Part shown: positions 30,309 to 38,243 of the stretch, piece after piece
Layout: each line of letters starts with the position of its first letter
Position numbering within the stretch: the first letter of the stretch is position 1
Origin: an uncultured Bacteroides sp.
GTDB lineage: Bacteria; Bacteroidota; Bacteroidia; Bacteroidales; Bacteroidaceae
Direction: 5' to 3'
Length of the DNA stretch: 64,000 nucleotides
NCBI RefSeq assembly: GCF_963677685.1
Contig: NZ_OY782186.1
Coordinates: 2,542,001-2,606,000 of the forward strand
Program-made: the position numbers and the translations under genes
The notes under the pieces: generated by a model
Told to the model about the DNA's origin: nothing
The model's database searches: none
The model's input: the letters and a program-made list of their open reading frames with translations, nothing else

Positions 30309-31973
30309 ATGTGTGGAATAGCCGGAATATTTAAAATAAAAGAGCAGAACAAAGAGCTCAGACAGAAGGCACTCAAGATGGCGCAGAAAATACGCCATCG
30401 CGGGCCGGATTGGAGTGGCATTTATATGGGAGGTTCAGCAATACTCGCTCATGAGCGTCTATCTATTGTTGACCCTGAGAGTGGTGGACAACCTCTTTAT
30501 TCACCAAACAAAAAGCAAGTGCTTGCCGTAAACGGTGAAATCTATAACCACCGCGATATCCGTGAAGAATATGCCGGTAAGTACAACTTTCAAACGGGCT
30601 CTGATTGCGAGGTAATATTAGCCTTATATAAAGAGAAAGGCATCCATTTTCTGGAAGATTTAAGTGGTATTTTTGCTTTTGCACTTTATGACGAAGAGAA
30701 AGATGAATTTCTAATAGCTCGTGATCCCATAGGTGTAATTCCTTTATATATAGGAAAAGATGCTGATGGCAAAATCTATTGTGCCAGTGAGCTAAAAGCG
30801 CTCGAAGGCTTTTGTGATGAATACAAACCTTTCTTACCCGGACATTACTATTGGAGCAAAGAAGGTGAAATGAAGCGCTGGTATAAGCGTGACTGGACAG
30901 ACTATGAAACTGTAAAAGACAATGATGCAAAGGTAAGCGATGTACACGACGCTCTTGAAAGTGCCGTACAAAGGCAACTTATGAGTGACGTTCCTTACGG
31001 AGTATTACTCAGCGGAGGTTTGGATAGTAGTGTCATTTCCGCCATTGCGAAAAAGTATGCTGCCAAACGAGTAGAGACTAACGGTGCCAGTGAAGCATGG
31101 TGGCCTCAACTACACTCTTTTGCCATTGGTCTGAAAGGAGCACCTGACTTATCTAAGGCTCGCGAGGTAGCAGATTATATAGGAACTGTTCACCATGAAA
31201 TAGATTATACCGTTCAAGAAGGACTCGATGCTATCCGTGACGTGATCTATTTCATCGAAACTTATGATGTCACTACCGTAAGAGCCTCTACTCCAATGTA
31301 TCTATTAGCCCGTGTAATTAAATCTATGGGTATAAAAATGGTACTAAGTGGTGAAGGTGCTGATGAGATCTTCGGTGGATATCTCTATTTTCATAAAGCA
31401 CCAAATGCCCGTGCTTTTCATGAAGAGACAATACGCAAAATAAGTAAACTTCATTTATACGATTGCCTCAGAGCAAACAAGAGTTTGTCGGCCTGGGGAG
31501 TTGAAGGGCGTGTACCATTTTTGGACAAAGAATTCCTTGACGTGGCCATGAGGCTAAATCCCGAAGCAAAAATGGCTCCAGGAAAAGTTATTGAGAAAAA
31601 AATCGTTCGTGAAGCTTTTGCCGACCTCTTACCTGAGAGTGTAGCTTGGAGGCAAAAAGAGCAATTCAGTGATGGCGTAGGTTATAACTGGATCGACAGT
31701 CTGAAAGAAATAACATCTGCCGCCGTAACAGACGAACAGATGACAGAGGCTGCTAAACGTTTCCCCATCAATACTCCTCAAAACAAGGAAGAATATTATT
31801 ACAGAACAATATTCGAAGAACATTTCCCAAGTGAAAGTGCGGCACGTTCAGTACCAAGTGTACCTAGTGTAGCGTGCTCTACAGCCGAAGCTTTGGCATG
31901 GGACGCTGCTTTTACAAACCTAAACGATCCTTCCGGTCGTGCTGTAAAAGGAGTGCATAGCGAAGCTTACTGA
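30309..31973 (+). CDS. asnB: Asparagine synthase B (glutamine-hydrolysing)
   Basis: A 554-residue AsnB. Cys2 in MCGIAGIFKIKEQNKEL is the glutaminase nucleophile, with IRHRGPDWSGIY and LAVNGEIYNHRDIREEY. The synthetase domain carries the ATP pyrophosphatase loop VLLSGGLDSSVISAIA and LSGEGADEIFGGYLYFHKAP. The Ala-rich C-terminus is typical of Bacteroidales AsnB. It turns aspartate into asparagine using glutamine. It is the last gene of the gltBD operon, ended by the hairpin at 32002. Confidence 0.96.
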   Translation: MCGIAGIFKIKEQNKELRQKALKMAQKIRHRGPDWSGIYMGGSAILAHERLSIVDPESGGQPLYSPNKKQVLAVNGEIYNHRDIREEYAGKYNFQTGSDCEVILALYKEKGIHFLEDLSGIFAFALYDEEKDEFLIARDPIGVIPLYIGKDADGKIYCASELKALEGFCDEYKPFLPGHYYWSKEGEMKRWYKRDWTDYETVKDNDAKVSDVHDALESAVQRQLMSDVPYGVLLSGGLDSSVISAIAKKYAAKRVETNGASEAWWPQLHSFAIGLKGAPDLSKAREVADYIGTVHHEIDYTVQEGLDAIRDVIYFIETYDVTTVRASTPMYLLARVIKSMGIKMVLSGEGADEIFGGYLYFHKAPNARAFHEETIRKISKLHLYDCLRANKSLSAWGVEGRVPFLDKEFLDVAMRLNPEAKMAPGKVIEKKIVREAFADLLPESVAWRQKEQFSDGVGYNWIDSLKEITSAAVTDEQMTEAAKRFPINTPQNKEEYYYRTIFEEHFPSESAARSVPSVPSVACSTAEALAWDAAFTNLNDPSGRAVKGVHSEAY

Positions 31974-32001
31974 TAAAGCTATAAATTTGCATTCAGACAA
32001 C

Positions 32002-32068
32002 ACAAGTGACATAAAGATTACAATTTAGTTATGAAAATGTAATCTTTATGTCACTTGTCTTTTTTTTA
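32002..32068 (+). terminator. Strong terminator after asnB
   Basis: A perfect 21-bp stem, ACAAGTGACATAAAGATTAC.. (32002-32022) against 32038-32058, with a 15-nt loop and then CTTTTTTTT. It is unusually long for an intrinsic terminator. Confidence 0.92.
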
Positions 32069-32070
32069 TC

Positions 32071-32078
32071 TATCTTTG
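32071..32078 (+). promoter_or_regulatory. -7 box for the GDPD gene
   Basis: TATCTTTG, an exact TAnnTTTG, directly behind the asnB terminator and 27 nt before the ATG. Confidence 0.7.
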
Positions 32079-32105
32079 TTTAATAACCATATAATAAATT
32101 AAGCA

Positions 32106-32873
32106 ATGAAGATTAAATCAATTATTTTCCTCGGTGCATTGCTCTCTGTTGCGGTTAATATGACAGCGCAAACGCAAGTGATAGCGCACAGAGGATTTTG
32201 GAAAACAGAAGGTTCTGCAATGAACAGTCTGACTTCTCTCATCAAAGCCGACTCAATAGGTTGCTATGGAAGTGAATTTGATGTATGGCTCACAAAAGAT
32301 GATCAATTGATCGTTAACCATGATCCTACTTTCAAAAGAAAATCCATGGAGAAAACCTCTTTAGCAAAACTGCAAAAGCTAAAGTTGAAAAACGGCGAAA
32401 AAATGCCTTCCTTAAAAGAGTATTTCACAACAGCGAAAAAACTCAAAACCCGACTCATTCTCGAATTAAAAGAACACAGTACTCCTGAAAAAGAAACCCA
32501 AGCTGTAAAAAAAATCATTCATATGACAAAACAAATGGGACTTACTGCCAGAATGGAATACATCAGTTTTTCCCTACATGCCGTAAAAGAATTTATTCGC
32601 CTAGCTCCAGCCGGAACGCCTGTTCTTTATCTAAGAGGAGAACTTTCTCCCAAAGAACTTAAAGAGATAGGTGCAACAGGAGCCGACTATCACATTAGTG
32701 TTTTCAAGAAAAAACCAAAATGGATATCAGAATGTCATCAATTAGGCTTAAAAGTAAACGTTTGGACAGTAAATAGAGAAAAGAATTTCAAATGGCTTAT
32801 TAAGCAAAAAGTTGATTTCATCACAACAAATAAACCTGTAGCACTACAAACATTACTTAAAAAAGACGAATAA
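32106..32873 (+). CDS. Glycerophosphodiester phosphodiesterase
   Basis: A 255-residue GDPD enzyme that splits glycerophosphodiesters into glycerol-3-phosphate and an alcohol. A signal peptide (MKIKSIIFLGALLSVAVNMTAQ) exports it to the periplasm. The active-site residues are in VIAHRGFWKTEGSAMNS, YGSEFDVWLTKDDQLIVNHD (metal-binding Glu and Asp, catalytic His) and LILELKEHS. The C-terminal VNVWTVN and DFITTNKP motifs are standard. It has its own promoter and no operon partner. Confidence 0.93.
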   Translation: MKIKSIIFLGALLSVAVNMTAQTQVIAHRGFWKTEGSAMNSLTSLIKADSIGCYGSEFDVWLTKDDQLIVNHDPTFKRKSMEKTSLAKLQKLKLKNGEKMPSLKEYFTTAKKLKTRLILELKEHSTPEKETQAVKKIIHMTKQMGLTARMEYISFSLHAVKEFIRLAPAGTPVLYLRGELSPKELKEIGATGADYHISVFKKKPKWISECHQLGLKVNVWTVNREKNFKWLIKQKVDFITTNKPVALQTLLKKDE

Positions 32874-33087
32874 GATCTTTTTTAAGGAAAGACATTATGG
32901 TATTTAAATATAAATATTTAAAGAAATAATATACATAAAATGATTCAAAAGTTACAATTTTTAAAATACAGCCTTACAAAGATAACTATTACGTTCTTAA
33001 AACATCGTTATTTTTAAAAATTGAAAGTTTGACAAAAATAAATGGATATACGAAAGGCTTTTATCTTGAAACAGAATCAAAAAGTTG

Positions 33088-33095
33088 TATATTTG
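33088..33095 (+). promoter_or_regulatory. -7 box for dapF-dapL, inside the longest open frame
   Basis: TATATTTG, an exact TAnnTTTG. Transcription from it would start near 33102, downstream of the ATG at 33042, which therefore cannot be the start codon of dapF. Confidence 0.7.
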
Positions 33096-33143
33096 CCAAT
33101 GAATAATACAAAAGGATACAACAACCAATCAATAAACCTCAAA

Positions 33144-33995
33144 ATGACAAGAAAGATTAAGTTCACAAAGATGCATGGAGCAGGTAACGATTACATATAC
33201 GTAGATTGCACTAAATACCCCATCCATAATCCGGAAGAACTATCAATAGAATGGAGCAAAGCACATACCGGTATAGGTAGTGACGGCTTAGTCTTAATAG
33301 ATAAAACAACTAAAGCAGATTTCAGCATGCGCATTTTTAATGCTGACGGTTCAGAAGCTATGATGTGTGGTAATGCTACCCGTTGCATAGCAAAGTACAT
33401 TTATGAGAACGGGCTATCAAACAAATCTGAAATCTCACTAGATACCCTTTCAGGTATTAAAATACTAAGACTTCAAATCAAAGATAATAAAGTAGCAGCT
33501 GTAACAGTAGATATGGGAGCACCTGCTTCAGAGTTAGTTGATTTTGCAGGCGACGGCAAAAAAGAGATGACTTCAGAATCTATTACGGTGAACAGTGATA
33601 CATTTGTTGCAACAGCTGTATCGATGGGCAATCCACATTTGGTTATCTTCGTAGAAGACATCGCAAAAATAGCCCTCTCCGAAATAGGTCCTAAAATAGA
33701 AAACTTACCCATTTTCCCAGATCGTATAAATGTAGAGTTCGCTCAGGTTCTCAATGAAAACGAAATACGCATGCGTGTATGGGAAAGAGGTTCAGGTATT
33801 ACTCAAGCATGCGGTACAGGAGCTTGCGCTACACTGGTAGCTGCTATTAAGAATAAAAAGATAAAAGGACGCAAAGCCGACATAATTATGGATGGTGGAA
33901 CACTCACTGTAGAGTGGGAAGAAAAATCCGATCATGTGTTTATGACGGGACCTGCCACTAAAGTCTTTGATGGAGAAATAGAGATAAACAACTGA
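33144..33995 (+). CDS. dapF: Diaminopimelate epimerase
   Basis: A 283-residue DapF from ATG 33144 ([21 protein letters not shown]). It converts LL- to meso-diaminopimelate for lysine and peptidoglycan. The frame is open back to 33042, but that would add 34 residues unlike the family and would cross the promoter box at 33088. The two catalytic cysteines are in [13 protein letters not shown] and in [13 protein letters not shown]. The length is close to the E. coli enzyme. dapL follows after 78 nt. Confidence 0.95.
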   Translation: MTRKIKFTKMHGAGNDYIYVDCTKYPIHNPEELSIEWSKAHTGIGSDGLVLIDKTTKADFSMRIFNADGSEAMMCGNATRCIAKYIYENGLSNKSEISLDTLSGIKILRLQIKDNKVAAVTVDMGAPASELVDFAGDGKKEMTSESITVNSDTFVATAVSMGNPHLVIFVEDIAKIALSEIGPKIENLPIFPDRINVEFAQVLNENEIRMRVWERGSGITQACGTGACATLVAAIKNKKIKGRKADIIMDGGTLTVEWEEKSDHVFMTGPATKVFDGEIEINN

Positions 33996-34073
33996 TAAAT
34001 AATAGTTTAACCAACAAAAGAAAGGATCCTGAAAGAATAGGATAAACCAAAAAAACTTAAAACAAAAACAATT

Positions 34074-35306
34074 ATGGCATTAGTAAATGAGAACTATTTA
34101 AAATTACCGGGAAGCTACTTATTCTCGGACATCGCTAAAAAAGTCAACACATTTAAAATTACACATCCTAAGCAAGATGTGATACGTATGGGTATCGGAG
34201 ACGTAACCCGCCCATTGCCTCAAGCTTCTATAGAAGCTATGCACAAAGCTGTTGACGAATTGACTAGTAAAAGTACATTCCGCGGATATGGCCCGGAACA
34301 AGGATATGATTTTTTAATAGAAGCAATAATAAAGAACGATTATGCTCCCCGCGGCATTCACCTAAGTCCCACAGAAGTTTTTGTGAGCGATGGTGCAAAG
34401 AGCGACACAGGAAATATTGGTGATATTCTCCGCCATGACAACAGTGTAGGCGTCACTGATCCAATTTATCCGGTTTACATCGACAGTAATGTGATGAGCG
34501 GACGTGCCGGAACATTAGAAGAAAATGGCAAATGGAGCAACGTGGTATATATTCCCTGTACCAGTGAGAATGACTTCATCCCACAGATTCCCGACAAGCG
34601 AATTGACATTCTTTATTTATGCTACCCAAATAATCCAACGGGGACTACCTTAACAAAAGATGAATTGAAGAAATGGGTAAACTATGCACTTGCCAATGAT
34701 ACACTCATTCTTTTTGATGCAGCTTATGAAGCATACATCCAGAATCCGGATGTCCCCCACTCGATCTATGAAATAAAAGGTGCAAAGAAATGTGCCATTG
34801 AGTTCCGCAGCTTTTCAAAAACAGCAGGTTTCACAGGTGTTCGTTGCGGTTACACCATTGTACCTAAAGAACTAACAGCTGCCACTCTTACAGGAGATCG
34901 CATTCCGCTTAATCGTCTATGGAATCGTCGCCAGTGCACCAAGTTCAACGGAACGTCATACATCACTCAACGTGGTGCGGAAGCAATATACAGTCCCGAA
35001 GGTAAAGCACAGGTAAAAGAAACCATTGACTATTACATGACAAATGCAAAAATAATGAAAGAAGGTCTTGAAGGCTTAGGCTTGAAAGTGTACGGAGGAG
35101 TTGACGCACCATACTTATGGATCAAAACCCCTAACGACACAAGCTCTTGGCGTTTCTTTGACCAAATGCTCTATGAAGCCAATGTTGTAGGAACTCCAGG
35201 TGTAGGATTTGGCCCTAGTGGCGAAGGTTACATCCGCCTCACAGCCTTTGGCGAACGTGAAAATTGCGTAGAAGCGATGAAGCGCCTACGCAGTTGGCTT
35301 AAATAA
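34074..35306 (+). CDS. dapL: LL-diaminopimelate aminotransferase
   Basis: A 410-residue fold-type I PLP enzyme that makes LL-diaminopimelate from tetrahydrodipicolinate in one step. Begins [27 protein letters not shown], typical of DapL. The PLP Lys is in [29 protein letters not shown] and [12 protein letters not shown] hold cofactor residues. Together with DapF it gives the last two steps to meso-diaminopimelate by the DapL shortcut, avoiding succinylated intermediates. Confidence 0.96.
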   Translation: MALVNENYLKLPGSYLFSDIAKKVNTFKITHPKQDVIRMGIGDVTRPLPQASIEAMHKAVDELTSKSTFRGYGPEQGYDFLIEAIIKNDYAPRGIHLSPTEVFVSDGAKSDTGNIGDILRHDNSVGVTDPIYPVYIDSNVMSGRAGTLEENGKWSNVVYIPCTSENDFIPQIPDKRIDILYLCYPNNPTGTTLTKDELKKWVNYALANDTLILFDAAYEAYIQNPDVPHSIYEIKGAKKCAIEFRSFSKTAGFTGVRCGYTIVPKELTAATLTGDRIPLNRLWNRRQCTKFNGTSYITQRGAEAIYSPEGKAQVKETIDYYMTNAKIMKEGLEGLGLKVYGGVDAPYLWIKTPNDTSSWRFFDQMLYEANVVGTPGVGFGPSGEGYIRLTAFGERENCVEAMKRLRSWLK

Positions 35307-35405
35307 CGGGGTTGCAATCATCATCCCCCTTTCTCTAGAAAAAAACGATAGTACTTGCGCGCTACTATATAACATGGACTATAAATCCACAATATTCTAA
35401 CTTAA

Positions 35406-36134
35406 ATGAAAAAAATGATGAAAACGACGATTTACAAAAAATGGGGGGTAATAGCAGCAGCGTTACTAACGGTTCTTGTGCCAAGTACAATGAAAGCACA
35501 AGACAAAATGGAAGTTTCTCTTGGAGCAGATGTAGTGAACAAATATGTATGGAGAGGTCAGGATCAGGCATCAGGCGCATCCATACAGCCAACATTAGGA
35601 TTTGCTTATAAGGGATTATCGCTATCAGCTTGGGGAAGCAGTAGTTTATCGGAGTTAGATCCGAAAGAATTTGATGTGACTTTGGGCTATAGCATCGGAG
35701 GCTTAGGCATTGCGCTCACCGATTACTGGTGGGCAGGAGAAAGCCAGCCATACGGATATTATGATAAAACTCATTACTTAGAAGGAGCACTGAGTTATAA
35801 TTTTGGAGAAAGCTGTCCATTAACGCTATCAGTAGCAACAATGTTTGCAGGAGCAGACAAGAAAGCTGATGACGCAGACAAGCAGAACTACTCAACTTAT
35901 ATCAGCGCTTCTTACGACTTTAGTGTGGGCGACGTGTCATTAACACCAGCAATAGGTTTCACGCCTCACAAGAGTTTATATAGCAATGGCAAAAAAGGTG
36001 CAATTACAGACATATCTATAAAAGCATCTAAAGAGTTAAAGCTAACAGATAGTTTTTCTTTGCCGGTATTTGTGCAGGCCATCGTAGCTCCTGCATACGA
36101 CAAAACCTTTTTAGTGTTTGGCGTAAGTTTTTAA
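35406..36134 (+). CDS. TorF-like outer-membrane beta-barrel protein
   Basis: A 242-residue exported protein: signal peptide to about residue 33 (WGVIAAALLTVLVPSTMKAQ), then alternating beta strands and a C-terminal Phe (KTFLVFGVSF), as expected for an outer-membrane barrel. LGADVVNKYVWRGQDQASGASIQPTLGFAYKGLSLSAWGSS resembles the TorF putative-porin family. Located directly ahead of PII and AmtB, it may let ammonium or another small nitrogen compound through the outer membrane, but that is inference from context. Confidence 0.7.
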   Translation: MKKMMKTTIYKKWGVIAAALLTVLVPSTMKAQDKMEVSLGADVVNKYVWRGQDQASGASIQPTLGFAYKGLSLSAWGSSSLSELDPKEFDVTLGYSIGGLGIALTDYWWAGESQPYGYYDKTHYLEGALSYNFGESCPLTLSVATMFAGADKKADDADKQNYSTYISASYDFSVGDVSLTPAIGFTPHKSLYSNGKKGAITDISIKASKELKLTDSFSLPVFVQAIVAPAYDKTFLVFGVSF

Positions 36135-36182
36135 ATAAACAGCTGCAAAGCAATATTATAGTTAATACAAAAAATAAAAAGT

Positions 36183-36263
36183 GTATAAAGTGGGGTAGTT
36201 AGAGTATATTGATTTTATCGGTTTGTTGTATGGTAACCTACTATGGCTGCCACCACTTTATAC
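36183..36263 (+). other. Long stem-loop between the barrel gene and PII
   Basis: GTATAAAGTGG (36183-36193) and CCACTTTATAC (36253-36263) are perfect 11-bp inverted repeats around 59 nt; inside, GTAGTTA and TAACCTAC can pair with a bulge. CTTCTTTTATTG follows. It could be the barrel gene's terminator, or a structured leader of the PII-AmtB-GlnN genes, whose first ATG is 41 nt beyond. Confidence 0.55.
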
Positions 36264-36303
36264 CTTCTTTTATTGAATTTGTGACACACTAATTTTAAAG
36301 TAT

Positions 36304-36660
36304 ATGAAAAAGATTGAAGCAATTATCCGTAAGACAAAATTCGAAGAAGTGAAAGACGCTCTCCTCGAAGCGGACATTGAATGGTTCTCTTACTATGATG
36401 TAAGAGGCGTTGGAAAAGCCAGACAAGGACGTATCTATCGTGGTGTAATATACGACACTAGTTATATTGAAAGAATACTTATTTCAATCGTTGTGCGTGA
36501 TAAGAATACAGAGAAGACGGTACAGGCAATCTTGAAATCGGCTCAGACCGGAGAGATTGGAGATGGAAGAATTTTCATCGTTCCTATCGAAGATTCGATT
36601 CGCATTCGTACAGGCGAACGAGGTGACATCGCTCTTTATAATGCAGAACAAGAAAAATAA
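36304..36660 (+). CDS. PII-family nitrogen regulatory protein
   Basis: A 118-residue trimeric PII signal protein (GlnB/GlnK type). It reads 2-oxoglutarate and ATP/ADP and gates AmtB. The T-loop segment GKARQGRIYRGVIYDTSYI keeps a Tyr at position 50, aligned with the uridylylated Tyr51 of E. coli GlnB; whether it is modified here is unknown. The C-terminal GEIGDGRIFIVPIEDSIRIRTGERGDIAL is the B-loop/C-loop region. Its pairing with amtB 45 nt downstream favours a GlnK role. Confidence 0.92.
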   Translation: MKKIEAIIRKTKFEEVKDALLEADIEWFSYYDVRGVGKARQGRIYRGVIYDTSYIERILISIVVRDKNTEKTVQAILKSAQTGEIGDGRIFIVPIEDSIRIRTGERGDIALYNAEQEK

Positions 36661-36704
36661 TTTCAATATAACAATAGGTATCAATATATAAAGATTACAC
36701 GATC

Positions 36705-38132
36705 ATGGATAGATATAAAAAATATTCGATTGCGAAACTGTGGGTGGCAGGTGCCTTGATGATGGCATTCTTTTTCGCAACCAGTGCATTTGCACAAGAT
36801 TCTGCCCCCGTAGACTCTACAGCCGTAACTTCAACAGTTATAGAAGCTGCCATCGTGGAGCCTGCAACAACAGCTCCCGACACCATCGGCGACCTTGTTC
36901 TAGGTCTAAACACTGTATGGATGTTATTGGCCGCTATGCTGGTATTTTTCATGCAACCGGGCTTTGCTCTGGTAGAAGGAGGATTTACCCGCTCAAAGAA
37001 CACTGCCAACATATTAATGAAGAACTTCTGTGACTTCATGTTTGGTTCACTACTCTTCTGGGCTATCGGATATGGCATCATGTTCGGCGCCGGAGGATTC
37101 AGCGGTGTACCGCATTTCTTCAATTTATCAATTAACCCAACTGATCTTCCTGCTGAAGGTTTCCTTATTTTCCAAACGGTATTCTGCGCGACAGCCGCAA
37201 CTATCGTTTCAGGAGCTATGGCCGAACGTACAAAGTTCTCTATGTACATCTGTTACTCCATCTTGATTTGTGCTCTTGTTTATCCTATATCCGGTCATTG
37301 GACATGGGGAGGCGGATGGTTGATGAATGGTGATGAAGGTAGCTTCATGATGAGTACTTTCGGAACTACATTCCACGACTTCGCAGGTTCAACCATTGTT
37401 CACTCTGTAGGTGGATGGATTGCTTTGGTAGGTGCTGCCATTCTTGGCCCACGTATCGGCAAATATGACAAGAACGGTAGATCGAAAGCAATCCCCGGTC
37501 ACAACTTAACCATTGCCGCATTAGGTGTATTTATCTTGTGGTTTGGTTGGTTCGGATTTAACCCCGGATCACAGTTGGCTGCCGCTAGCGAAGGCGACCG
37601 TATAGCTATTTCTCACGTATTCCTTACCACTAACTTAGCTGCTTGTGCAGGTGGGGTCTTAGCACTGCTAACTTCCTGGATCAAATATAGCAAACCATCG
37701 TTGTCACTTACGCTGAACGGTATTCTTGCCGGACTGGTAGGTATCACAGCAGGATGCGACGCTGTATCAGCAACAGGTGCGGTAATTATCGGTGCAGTAT
37801 GTGGTGTTATCATGATATTCTCAGTAGAATTCATCGACAAAGTGTTGAAGATAGATGATCCTGTAGGAGCATCTTCCGTACACGGTGTTTGTGGGTTCTT
37901 AGGAACTGTAATGACAGGTCTTTTAGCTACTGACGGTGGTTTATTCTACGGCGGTGGTTCAGGACTCTTCACAGCTCAACTTTTCGGCGCGTTGGTTATT
38001 GGAGCCTGGGCAGCCGGTATGGGCTTTATCATCTTCAAAGGACTTGATCTTGTTCACGGTCTCCGTGTTCCGGCTCGTATCGAAGAAGAAGGACTTGATG
38101 TTTATGAGCATGGTGAATCTGCTTATAATTAA
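36705..38132 (+). CDS. amtB: Ammonium transporter
   Basis: A 475-residue Amt/Rh channel with an N-terminal signal peptide (LMMAFFFATSAFAQ) and a Pro/Thr/Ala-rich linker before the first of about 11 membrane helices. VLGLNTVWMLLAAMLVFFMQPGFALVEGGFTRSKNTANILMKN is the usual first helix pair; the pore histidines lie in HDFAGSTIVHSVGGW and GASSVHGVCGFLGT. The C-terminal tail LRVPARIEEEGLDVYEHGESAYN is the part that contacts PII. It concentrates ammonium for GlnN, encoded next. Confidence 0.95.
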   Translation: MDRYKKYSIAKLWVAGALMMAFFFATSAFAQDSAPVDSTAVTSTVIEAAIVEPATTAPDTIGDLVLGLNTVWMLLAAMLVFFMQPGFALVEGGFTRSKNTANILMKNFCDFMFGSLLFWAIGYGIMFGAGGFSGVPHFFNLSINPTDLPAEGFLIFQTVFCATAATIVSGAMAERTKFSMYICYSILICALVYPISGHWTWGGGWLMNGDEGSFMMSTFGTTFHDFAGSTIVHSVGGWIALVGAAILGPRIGKYDKNGRSKAIPGHNLTIAALGVFILWFGWFGFNPGSQLAAASEGDRIAISHVFLTTNLAACAGGVLALLTSWIKYSKPSLSLTLNGILAGLVGITAGCDAVSATGAVIIGAVCGVIMIFSVEFIDKVLKIDDPVGASSVHGVCGFLGTVMTGLLATDGGLFYGGGSGLFTAQLFGALVIGAWAAGMGFIIFKGLDLVHGLRVPARIEEEGLDVYEHGESAYN

Positions 38133-38143
38133 TCATTAAAATA

Positions 38144-38173
38144 TCCCGGACGGGTTTGATCGCCTTTCCGGGA
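38144..38173 (+). other. Small hairpin before glnN
   Basis: TCCCGGA (38144-38150) / TCCGGGA (38167-38173), a 7-bp GC-rich stem over a 16-nt loop, in the 111-nt gap between amtB and glnN. It has no T run, so it looks like a partial terminator or processing site that could lower or separate glnN expression. Confidence 0.45.
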
Positions 38174-38243
38174 ACAAGGTTATAAACCAATAGAAATTTT
38201 TTACTCTAACATATTTAACAACAAATCAAAATTAAGTAGTATT

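Noticed and set aside
30463..30930. 155-codon minus-strand frame inside asnB
   Set aside because: It is a shadow of the asnB coding frame, rich in His/Cys/Ser/Leu, with no start signals.
36183..36263. Invertible promoter segment
   Set aside because: The inverted repeats are 11 bp around only 59 nt, no TAnnTTTG box lies inside on either strand, and no invertase gene is near.
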